Assembly: GCA_028565635.1 (NCBI GenBank)
Contig: JAOXYB010068878.1
Span: 1-10,035, forward strand
DNA length: 10,035 nt
Direction of reading: 5' to 3'
Source: Phoronis ovalis
Taxonomy: Eukaryota > Phoronida > Phoronidae
Position numbers and translations under genes: made by a program. This document shows, piece after piece, positions 1 to 7,019 of the stretch. Under the pieces are notes generated by a model that did no database searches, had not been told where the DNA came from, and worked only from the letters and a program-made list of their open reading frames with translations. Each line of letters opens with the position of its first letter. Position 1 is the stretch's first letter.

Positions 1-1300
1 TTATTGCATATTTATACCCGGTACGTGTACTGTACGGCTCAATATATGAAGGTTTGCTTCAATGACCCATAATTTCTTTGCCTTTGAAACGAATCGCCAC
101 CTGTCGGAAAAACATATTAATTTTTTTCTCAAAATACATTTCTAAATGAAAAGTTAACATCATAATGCTTATCGTTTTGTATAATAAGATTTATTGCTGA
201 AAAAATGCAATTTATCACATTTTCATTTAAAAAAAATTTAAATGGTTGCCGCGTTACATTTTACAAGAAATAAATTGTTCGTTATTACTGTGTGATCATG
301 CATGTGCGTGCCTAGTGCTTACCTGCTGAGATAATAGGTTAGGACCATTGTCATAGACCGAGTGAAAACATATCTGTCTGTGATCAATCGGAAAGTACCA
401 TAGTGGACATACCTTTATGATGCTTCAAACGCAATGATGGAGATGTATACGTTTTTATTCTGTGTCACAAACGGTATTGTGAATGTTTAAAGTGGTGGTA
501 AAATTGATGGACTAACAAGGTAAATAGTGTAATTTTTACATCGTAGCGAAATACTATCTGGTTAATACATGTACACCTGATGCACATAATGCGGTAACTA
601 TTCATGTATCGATCTGTCTTAGTCAGAACTTTAAAGGTTTGCAGGATTTTGATGAGAAGTACGCACAATTAGACACTTATAGTAAATAAATAGATCCAAA
701 TGGAAACTTTAAGACAATAGTTGATATTTCACTTGGTAAACATGCTCACGTATCCAGAGTACAGAATATAAATGCTGGGTCATGATTTTATATCGTTTTC
801 ATGGTAAATCCGAAATATGATTACTTTATTACCAAGAAACGGATGCAACGCACGTACGCTGGTTTAATATACAACGAAAATATGTGGTTGCCCTCTGACA
901 AAAAAATGTTTTCTCATGTTTTAAGCAATAAAGTGTTTCTTTACAATAGTGCTCATCAAACAACAGAAAGCGACAATAGAACAAGAGGGTTTTTTTAATA
1001 ATTCATAAAATTCTATTTCTGTATGTTTTGAAATTTCAGAGTTTTTTTATGTTCTTTTAAAGTGACAATTATATCTAACTTGAAAAAACAGGTACAATTG
1101 TGTTGTATTCTATTACATTTCAGGGCCCATACGTTTGAACAACCGGGGAATATAAAAACACGAAGACAAAGCATAAATTTAGTGAATTAACAGCTGATCT
1201 TGTTGCTCTGCCTAAAAGAACATTGCTCCTATAAGAAGAGTATTTCACAAATACAATCAATCAGAAGCGCTACCTTTAAAGATAGCAGGCATTTATTTTC
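1..1300. other. A+T-rich stretch without a recognisable gene
   Basis: Six-frame reading gives only short open frames of 65-75 codons with lysine-, asparagine- and tyrosine-rich compositions typical of random A+T-rich DNA. None contains a motif I recognise, and none is accompanied by a convincing exon structure. There is a pyrimidine-rich stretch ending in TTTCAG near 1124, which resembles a splice acceptor, but the sequence after it does not open into a recognisable coding exon. I see no tandem repeat or tRNA here. Most likely intergenic or intronic DNA. Confidence 0.6.
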
Positions 1301-1306
1301 ATCGAC

Positions 1307-1537
1307 TGTTAAAGGGCGAGCAACATTTTATATACACCTACATTGTTATTTTGTGATGTGTTGCTTGGCGGCGCGCAGAACGCAGCAAACTCATTTGTCG
1401 TCTTTGGGGGAGTATAAATAGCACCGGTGATCAGTTGATCGTCGATTCAAGAGGTTGGGTCATTAGGAGTCACGTTGAAATAGTAAATAAATTCTTGTTA
1501 TTTAAGTGCATTGCAAAGCTTTACGTTGGTTTCTAAT
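1307..1537 (+). repeat. Possible solo LTR
   Basis: The stretch starts with TGTTAAAGGG, contains TATAAATA, an initiator-like TCAGTT and AATAAA in the order expected for U3-R-U5, and could end near TCTAATA. The flanking hexamers ATCGAC (before) and AGTGAC (after) agree at four of six positions, which is weak support for a decayed target-site duplication. The 3' end is not the canonical CA. No primer-binding site, polypurine tract or gag/pol remnant is visible, so if real this is a solo LTR. The alternatives are an isolated promoter or coincidence. The boundaries are guesses. Confidence 0.22.
1413..1443 (+). promoter_or_regulatory. TATA box with initiator-like element
   Basis: TATAAATA lies at 1413-1420, preceded by a locally GC-rich stretch (GGCGGCGCGC near 1367-1376) that stands out from the A+T-rich surroundings. 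TCAGTT at 1431-1436 matches the animal initiator consensus TCAKTY. The spacing from the TATA box to the initiator A (about 20 nt) is shorter than the usual 28-33, so transcription may instead start near 1442-1444. No coding exon follows, but AATAAA occurs at about 1485. A TATA box, a start and a polyadenylation signal within 80 bp is more typical of an LTR than of a host gene promoter. Confidence 0.4.
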
Positions 1538-1539
1538 AA

Positions 1540-2100
1540 GTGACTATGCTGTCGCTGAATTAAGAGTATAATGTATTATATTTTTATATTGTAATATGAC
1601 TAGTTATAAAGTGGAGTAGACAAGCCTAGTACACGTACGCGTATATAGTATATAGCCATTGTTTTTCAACAATATGCGATGCAGAAAAAATACTTTGTCA
1701 TAAATGCATATTTTATCAGTTTTAGAAGAGAGGCAAATTAAAGTTTTTATTCCATTAGAAATGTGTGCTATGTCGTAAAAATATAATCATGAATTGAAGA
1801 AGACATTTATTAGATGATTATAGTGGTCTGGCTTCATTCATATATATAACTACTACATGTATAATTATGGGATTACAACGTGCGGTCCATTTTTTCTCGT
1901 ACTAAAATAATCCCCCCAGCCGTGCTGTTATCACAGTGTTGAATCAATGCCACATTAATATATCTGTTTTATACATATACGGAATAGATCTTCTCTCTAA
2001 AATATTATTTTTCCAGATATGCATGCAGGAACCTGTGTTATTATTACTAGCATGAAACAAATATTTGACTCCATTTTAATTGGGTTTTTTTAAATTTTTA
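1540..2100. other. A+T-rich stretch without a recognisable gene
   Basis: There is no open frame of interest. The stretch includes short TA-rich low-complexity runs (for example near 1641-1660 and 1840-1850) and a CCCCCC run near 1912. It directly precedes the left end of the inverted-repeat-bounded element. I see no target-site sequence in it that clearly matches the DNA right of that element. Confidence 0.6.
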
Positions 2101-2111
2101 TTATAGATGCC

Positions 2112-2259
2112 AGTAGATATATAGTCCGTTGATGGCGCCACCATAGCGGTCAAATGTCAAAGGTCATATGTCACGACTTTTTGTGCAACCGGAAACATTT
2201 TAATACCCGCCAATTTTAACGGTTTTGGCGCGCATAATATAACGATTCCAAAAACCGTT
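2112..2259 (+). repeat. Left terminal inverted repeat
   Basis: Inverted counterpart of 4800-4954. The inner 87 bases or so, from CACGAC at about 2172 inward, match at close to 90 percent by eye. They include a 34-nt block at 2202-2235 that is identical in both ends and ends in GGCGCGCAT. The outer third is more diverged but keeps AGTAGATA and a GGCGCC/GGCGCT core. At the inner edge, AACGGTTTTGG and CCAAAAACCGTT (about 2218-2259) can pair into a stem with one bulge. The GC-rich segments contrast with the A+T-rich neighbourhood. Confidence 0.88.
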
Positions 2260-2260
2260 A

Positions 2261-2645
2261 AAAACTGAAAACAGTGTGAAAACTTGTAAATGTATGTTCT
2301 GTTCTCACTAGTACATTTGGTGTGACATTGAAAAGGTTAGCGTCATATAGAAATGTAAGGTTACTATATCGTTACATTAAATTCCGTTAAAAAATTATTA
2401 AATTTCCAAACGAACAATCACAAAGAAATGTCGAACTATGGTCATTATGCTATCTGCTTATTAACGAAACACATTAGGTGTCTAATGATAAACCTGTAAC
2501 TTAACACAATAGCTAGAAATAACTGCTCAAAATAAATGTGACTAGATTTTGCATTGATAGTTCAATTTTAAAAGGGTTGTACATTGTACAAGCACTCTTA
2601 AGAATCATATAAGCACTTCAGTCTTTTATAGTCAAAGTTCAGATT
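2261..2645 (+). repeat. Subterminal direct repeat, copy A
   Basis: Starts right after the left inverted repeat with AAAACTGAAAACA and ends around AAAGTTCAGAT. It matches 4052-4415 in the same orientation at roughly 80-85 percent by eye, with small indels. Long shared runs include GTGTCTAATGATAAACCTG and AAATGTGACTAGATTTTGCA. It contains a perfect 15-nt palindrome, TTGTACATTGTACAA, at 2577-2591, which the second copy has partly lost. There is no open frame on either strand, so it is probably a non-coding structural part of the element. Confidence 0.88.
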
Positions 2646-2710
2646 TTAAAAATGTTTAATATTTACTTAGACTGTGTATGTCGTAGATGCGTATAGTAGG
2701 GATAAAACAT

Positions 2711-3352
2711 TTACTTAAGCTGTGCACTTACAGCGGCCAAGTTTTTGTTGAAAATTTTAAAAGTTTTGAATGATGGTTTAGCAAAACGTTTAAATAATAA
2801 TTTTTTTCTTGGATACCAACTGAATATCCTGACGTTTTTCTTAGATTTTACATGGTTTTATCAAAGACAGAGTTGTTCATTAATTTGAAAAATCATTTTT
2901 TGCTGCTTTACGCTTTTCTGTATTAAAAGCAATGTATAGCTTTACCCAAGGAGACTGTTTAAATTTTAATATTTTATGAATGTTCGTTAATTTCATACCA
3001 TGAGATAAATAGAACTTTAAATCTCTGTAGTGAACAGTGTATTTATAATTAGTCTTAGGTAATAAGTTTGGAACTAGTTCTTGTACTGAAGACATGTTCA
3101 AGTTTAAATGTTCCCCGAGCGATTTACAGTACGGAGATAAAATTTTTTTTTTTTTTTTGACTTCAATGTTAATGTTTCGGGACACATCGGGTACTGTGAA
3201 TGAGAGGAGTGTACATTTTCTAGATAGCTTAAGTCACAATTTAAAATAAAACCTGCTATCTTAGAAACATCAAAAGATTCAATTTCACCGTTTTCTACCC
3301 ATTCAAATGAACCTTGTGGTAAAAAAAAAACTCATCGCCGAATAGTGTAATC
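2711..3352 (-). pseudogene. Protein-primed DNA polymerase B relic (Polinton-like), minus strand
   Basis: In life this family copies transposon or viral DNA from a protein primer. The relic reads leftwards. An upstream piece (about 3320-3187) holds FEWVENGE and FILNCDLSYL. A middle frame (3185-2880) holds HYRDLKFYLSHGMKL and FKQSPWVKLYIAFN, then KNDF. A further piece (about 2883-2851) has LMNNSVF-DKTM, the segment that in this family carries the conserved N-S-x-F/Y-G of the B motif, here with Asp in place of Gly. A last piece (about 2790-2711) includes FKIFNKNLA. Breaks include the A run at 3321-3330, the 16-nt T run at 3143-3158, a shift near 2881, an in-frame stop at 2848-2850 and shifts near 2835 and 2800. 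A possible further upstream piece, LITLFGDE (about 3355-3332), may be the A-motif area but is tentative. The region expected to hold the catalytic YxDTD motif is absent. The family is clear; assignment to Polinton rather than a related virus-like element is inference. Confidence 0.85.
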
Positions 3353-3364
3353 AAAAAACACATA

Positions 3365-3393
3365 TAGCTCAGTTAACTGAGAGAGCATTAGAC
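3365..3393 (+). repeat. Partial tRNA-like (SINE head) sequence
   Basis: TAGCTCAGTTAA at 3365-3376 matches the tRNA box A consensus TRGCNNAGYNGG except for the final GG, and is followed by GAGAGCATTAGACTT, which resembles the D-arm and anticodon-arm side of a tRNA. No box B is visible downstream within a normal distance. Probably a fragment related to the better-preserved head about 107 bp to the right. It lies just beyond the upstream end of the minus-strand polymerase relic. Confidence 0.45.
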
Positions 3394-3471
3394 TTAAAAA
3401 CATTCTTAGTTTTATGATGTTATAAAAAAATCTTAGTTATTAGTAAATTGTTTGCTTTCGTTAAGTCAAAA

Positions 3472-3526
3472 TAGCTCATTTGGGAAAGCGTAAGACAGAA
3501 GAAGTAAAGGTCCCTGGTTCAATCAA
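3472..3526 (+). repeat. tRNA-derived SINE-like internal promoter (box A and box B)
   Basis: TAGCTCATTTGG (3472-3483) matches box A with one mismatch, and GGTTCAATC (3516-3524) is close to box B, with AGGTCCCT just before it as in many tRNA T-arms. The spacing of about 44 nt fits a type-2 RNA polymerase III promoter. The sequence cannot fold into a full cloverleaf acceptor stem by eye, so a functional tRNA gene is unlikely. A SINE head or a tRNA pseudogene fits better. The SINE's 3' end is not evident. It sits in the spacer between the two divergent polymerase relics. Confidence 0.6.
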
Positions 3527-3721
3527 GTTAATATCACAACAGACATGTATAAAACGAGTAATACATACGTGCCCAAAATTAAAGGATTGGAAATGCTCGT
3601 AAAAGAGCTTTACATCATTATATGAAAACTGTACATAACACTACTTTTATTACTTTATTCACTTGACACTTACTAGTATAACATATTTAGAATTATACTT
3701 GTTTATATTTCCCATTTTACT

Positions 3722-4048
3722 TCAGAAAAGCACAAGGTAGGAAAAGATGATTTTAAAACAGATTTTTTTTTCAACTTGATAAACAACGCCATTTTTTTTG
3801 TAAAACAGTGGAAAATTTGAGAAGAAAACATAGAAGAAAATATTGCGTAAACCTGTTGCAAAACTATCTTTGAAAAGTTTCAAAATTGTTAACAAAAACT
3901 TAGCAGATGTAAGCTTAGCGAGAAGTAAACTCAAACTTGACCGCCTTATACGTTATATTTTTTTATTCTCGATTTGCCAAAAGCAGTTAAGTATGATTTT
4001 CATTATAATTATATTCAACCCAAGTATGGAGATAGCGTGAAATTGTAA
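3722..4048 (+). pseudogene. Second protein-primed DNA polymerase B relic, plus strand
   Basis: This is a second, independently decayed copy of an overlapping part of the same polymerase, reading rightwards. The frame from 3722 gives EKHKVGKDDFKTDFFFNL then INNAIF. After a shift in the T run at about 3792-3799 the next frame gives CKTVENLRRKHR. From 3843 it gives KSFKIVNKNLADVSLARS and KLKLDRL. After another shift between about 3955 and 3983 it gives KYDFHYNYIQPKYGDS, ending at TAA 4046-4048. The part shared with the minus-strand copy is around 70 percent identical in DNA by eye, so the two form a diverged inverted pair. This copy extends further towards the C-terminal side, to the DFHY...KYGD stretch, but stops just before the expected YxDTD catalytic motif. 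Block A' begins directly after it. Confidence 0.82.
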
Positions 4049-4051
4049 TGT

Positions 4052-4415
4052 AAAACTGAAAACATTGAAAAAACTTGTAAATATACATTTATTGGTGTCA
4101 CATTGGAAAGGTTAGTGGCATATAGAAATGAAAGGTTACTCTATCGCTACATTAAATTTAGTAGAAAAATTACTGAATTTTCAAACGAGCAATCGCAAAG
4201 AATTGTCGAACTATGATCACTGTGCTATCTGCTTATTCTTGCTACACGTTGGGTGTCTAATGATAAACCTGTAACTTAACACAGTAGAAATAACTGCCTG
4301 AAATAAATGTGACTAGATTTTGCATTTATAGTTGAGTTTTAAAAGGGTTGTATATTGTACAAATACTCTTAAGAGTCATACAAGCACTTCAGTTTTTTAT
4401 AGGTAAAGTTCTGAT
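4052..4415 (+). repeat. Subterminal direct repeat, copy A'
   Basis: Direct copy of 2261-2645. It begins four bases after the last stop codon of the plus-strand polymerase relic and is followed by the 138-bp tandem array. The two copies are in the same orientation although the element's ends are inverted, so this block is not an inward extension of the inverted repeats. It could derive from a second element of the same family joined head-to-tail, or from duplication by unequal exchange. Confidence 0.88.
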
Positions 4416-4437
4416 GTCATAACTTTAAAAAAAATTA

Positions 4438-4799
4438 TGGTATTATTCTACATACTAAATTTTGATACGAAACCATTAACACAACAGAAGTTATTAGGAA
4501 AATAACAAATGGCGCCAAAACACGCCACTTGGTGAAAATATTATGTTGTTGATATCATAATTTATAAAATAATAGTGGCATTACTCTACATACTAAATTT
4601 CAATAAGGAACCGTTAATACAACAAAAGTTATTAGTAAAATAAGAAATGGCGCCAAAACACGCCATCTGGTGGCACTATGATGTTATTGCTATCGTAATT
4701 AAAAAAAATATGGCGGCATTTAATTACGAATCAAATTTCATCGTTCTAGCTTTAATATAACGGAAATTATAAACAATTGAAAAATTGGCGCCAAAATCC
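4438..4799 (+). repeat. 138-bp tandem repeat array, about 2.6 units
   Basis: Units start at 4438, 4576 and 4714, each exactly 138 bp apart. The marker GGCGCCAAAA falls at the same offset in each, at 4511, 4649 and 4787. Units 1 and 2 share CTACATACTAAATTT and CCAAAACACGCCA. The third unit is more diverged and is cut off at about 4799 where the right inverted repeat begins. The GGCGCC core echoes the GGCGCC/GGCGCGC motifs of the inverted repeats. Tandem core repeats of 120-160 bp inside small transposons are known from bivalves; membership of such a family here is inference. No counterpart is seen next to the left inverted repeat. Confidence 0.88.
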
Positions 4800-4954
4800 A
4801 ACGGTTTTTAAATCCGTTATAATATGCGCGCCAAAACCGTTAAAATTGGCGGGTATTGAAATATTTCAGGTTGCGCAAAAGTCGTGTCCTTTGACCTGTG
4901 ACGTCATTTGGTAGCGCCGTCTACCGGAAGGCGTACAACTGTCCCCTATCTACT
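4800..4954 (-). repeat. Right terminal inverted repeat
   Basis: Reverse-complement copy of 2112-2259, with the invariant 34-nt block at 4824-4857. The inner edge again carries AACGGTTTTT and AAAACCGTT pairs able to fold. The outer part contains a TGACGTCA palindrome at about 4899-4906 that the left end does not preserve exactly. It lies immediately right of the partial third unit of the 138-bp array. Confidence 0.88.
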
Positions 4955-5081
4955 TAGGTCAGTATAACTAAAGAGTCACCAATAGCTGATCACTGCAGTA
5001 CGCTTGCTCTGAGTTACCCTTCACAACTAAGAATTTAGCAATGATTGTACCCATAGTCACAGTGACATTTGTAAACAATGT

Positions 5082-6500
5082 CACGATCTAGAACTTCTTG
5101 TTGAAGATGTTGTTTTGGCTGTAAATAGCGTATTACAGATCCTGTTCAAAAAGTAGACCTAAAACGTAACTTTAGAAACTGCTGTAAACCATATGAAAGC
5201 ATTGACAAAAACATCAACTTGGAGTTATGCACCATGATACAGTTAGAATAGATGCTGTGGATGGACTCTCTGAAAAGAAGGCCCTAATTGTTCGTGAATG
5301 GGACATACAGTTTTTGAACAAAGTACAGAGATGAAACTCAAAAAGATTTTCTTGGTAAAATGGGATACCATGTAATAATAGTGTTGTCTATAGGAAAGTG
5401 AATAAAGAACTTGAAGCAGCTGTTCTTATACACATTTTTGATTTGATAGCTGTGTACAAGACTCTACTGCATTAGCTGGAATTCTTGTAAACACACTTGA
5501 GTTGTTAAAACAAAATTATTCCGTGCTTGATTAAGCTTCACTTAGACAGGATAATGCTGGCTGTTACAAAAACTTAGCTGTGTCGAAAATATGGGCAAAT
5601 TAACTGATATTAAAAATTAGAACATCAAGGTGAGAAATATATATGTGTTAGAATATCAGTCGCGATGAACTGTCACGCAAAGTCATATAAATAAGGGACA
5701 TGCAGTATTGACTGAAACGGACTTTAGAGAAGCAGCTAGTTTTGGAGGCGGAAAAGATGATTTTCTTCAAGTTGATGCCAATGCTGACCATATCACTAAG
5801 CTGAGTAATTTTAGACGTGAACATAAAGGCTTGAGAGCATGGAAGGCTTTGGTATTGTTGAAGGTAAGTCATACCATGGTTTCGACTTACTGGTATGTAA
5901 CAACATTTATGAAAGATTGGCCTTATATACCATATGACAGTTATGGCTTGCTATACTTAAAACCTTACATTATACTTAAATTATTTGCAGTATCCATTTT
6001 TTGTCACTCTTCAAGTGTGTCTCCTCCTGGTTGGGCTATTGGAAGTGTGAAAACAATTACCAGATTTACTGAGAAACAAAAATTGTACTTGGAGCATCTC
6101 CTTACTTGAGGACATATTATAGGTAAAAAATTGATACTGACACTGCTGAAAAAAAAAACAAGATCTGAATTTGTATTGATGGATCAAAATTGTTTTCAGC
6201 TGTATTTGTACTCTGTTCAATTGTTCAGCATTAGCTAGAAAGAGGATATTCTCTGCAGATGAATTGGTTACTGAGGCAGCTTCTACCATTATATAAAACT
6301 GTTTCACATCCAGGAGTATGGCAAGGCCATGATTTGCAGAAATATAGATTAACCGAAAAATGTTCTCCAAAACAATTAAAAAATATTTGTGAAGATTAAA
6401 ATTAAATGATGGAGAAACAATCACACGGCATAACCCTTATCCAAGAGTCCCTGAAAAAGTGCAAATGAGCATATTAAATGTTCAATACAATATTTTTTGA
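5082..6500 (+). pseudogene. Decayed member of an unnamed animal repeat-associated protein family
   Basis: No single frame is open, but consecutive frames carry coherent, protein-like segments in one orientation: HDLELLVEDVVLAVNSVLQ (5082 on), DTVRIDAVDG...REWDIQFL (about 5234-5315), DETQKDFLGKMGYHV (5330 on), VNKELEAAVLIHIFD (5398-5442), LAGILVNTLELL, LRQDNAGCY (5541-5567), HAVLTETDFREA then VDANADHITKLSNFRREHKG (5771-5830), GWAIGS...TRFTEKQKLYLEH (6029-6105), FSADELVTEA and a C-terminal LNDGETITRHNPYPRVPE. I recognise the order and wording as a family that is repeated in bivalve and cnidarian genomes, but I cannot name a domain. The Asp-Asn-Ala-Gly-Cys motif might belong to an RNase-H-like transposase core, which is speculative. 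At least eight frameshifts or stops are present (for example near 5200, 5325, 5445, 5535, 5585, 5690, 5850 and 6130), so it is dead or badly sequenced. Confidence 0.6.
5893..5990 (+). other. Plausible retained intron inside the pseudogene
   Basis: GTATGT at 5893-5898 follows coding-like sequence (YHGFDLL), and TTATTTGCAG ends at 5990 just before coding-like sequence resumes (leading into PPGWAIGS). The 98 bp between lack coding character and the acceptor has a pyrimidine-leaning tract. Joining the two sides in phase 0 does not give the frame of the downstream segment, so a further indel would be needed. If it is a real intron, the copy arose by DNA duplication rather than by reverse transcription. 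Confidence 0.35.
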
Positions 6501-7019
6501 AACTGTCTCTGTAAGCGCCACCAGATGTCTCCAGAAGTGTTACAGTGTATCCCGGCATTGTATAGGACCCAAGACAACACAGTAATTTACTTGTAGCACA
6601 ATGGTGAACATTTTGTCTTTGTCTTCTTTATAGATATATTATTTGAACAGTGTTTCAAATACCACAAATTATACTGTAATTAGTTTCCATGAACTGTTGT
6701 ATTTTTATGTAAAGTTTATTTTTATATTGTTTTTGCAATAGAGAACTTGCATCATTACAAAGATAAATGCGTGTTCGGTTTTTCTGTTGCTGTCGAGAGG
6801 CAACTGCCTCTGTTTCATCATGTCCACTTTCACCTGTCTATCTGTGGTTGATTATTTTCATCACGCACAGCGTGAATCAGCATTCAGTTCAACATAACTC
6901 AATTATCCCTATACTTGAGACACAATTTTGGGATGGTGGGATGGCTGCACCAGCAATTCACAGACAGGGGGCACTTGGCTAATTTATGTTACAGGTATGA
7001 GGTCCAAGCCTCCAAACCT
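6501..7019. other. No recognisable gene
   Basis: A+T-rich downstream flank of the pseudogene. GCGCCACCAGATG at 6515-6527 resembles, in reverse complement, a segment of the 138-bp unit at about 4664-4676. The open frame starting at 6767 is cysteine- and serine-rich at first, then runs into repeat sequence, and shows no domain. GGATGGCTG followed by TTCACAGA occurs at about 6939-6965 and again near 7299-7328, flanking the minisatellite that lies between them. Confidence 0.5.

Larger units (their letters stand above)
2112..4954. mobile_element. Decayed TIR-bounded element carrying Polinton-type polymerase relics
   Basis: The two ends are inverted copies of each other over about 150 bp, starting with AGTAGATA on the left and ending with TATCTACT on the right. 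Between them lie two copies of a subterminal block, two divergently oriented fragments of a protein-primed DNA polymerase B gene, a tRNA-like SINE head and a 138-bp tandem array. Polintons/Mavericks are large self-replicating transposons with long inverted repeats, a B-family polymerase, an integrase, an ATPase and capsid genes, with AG reported at the 5' terminus. Here only polymerase pieces remain and the total length is far below the family's 15-20 kb. The flanking hexamers (GATGCC and TAGGTC) do not match, so no target-site duplication is seen and the exact ends are uncertain. A weak inverted match may extend outwards to about 2101 and 4967. It could equally be an unrelated DNA transposon into which polymerase pieces were inserted. 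Confidence 0.7.

Noticed and set aside
465-668. Minus-strand open frame of 67 codons
   Set aside because: Short, no motif, composition as expected from A+T-rich DNA, no exon signals.
801-998. Plus-strand open frame of 65 codons
   Set aside because: No recognisable domain and no supporting signals; length is within chance for this composition.
2577-2591. Perfect palindrome TTGTACATTGTACAA as an operator site
   Set aside because: The second copy of the block has lost part of it, and no gene lies nearby for it to regulate.
3472-3526. Functional tRNA gene
   Set aside because: Boxes A and B are near-consensus, but no acceptor stem or full cloverleaf can be paired around them.
4438-4799. CRISPR-like array
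   Set aside because: Only 2.6 units, 138-bp unit with divergence along its whole length and no unique spacers; this is a transposon-associated tandem repeat in eukaryotic DNA.
2106-4960. Six-base target-site duplication around the element
   Set aside because: The flanking hexamers GATGCC and TAGGTC do not match, and shifting the ends by a few bases gives no convincing alternative.
6011-6424. Minus-strand open frame of 137 codons
   Set aside because: It is the longest open frame in the window but lies antisense to the plus-strand pseudogene, whose segments match a known family order. The antisense peptide has no motif.
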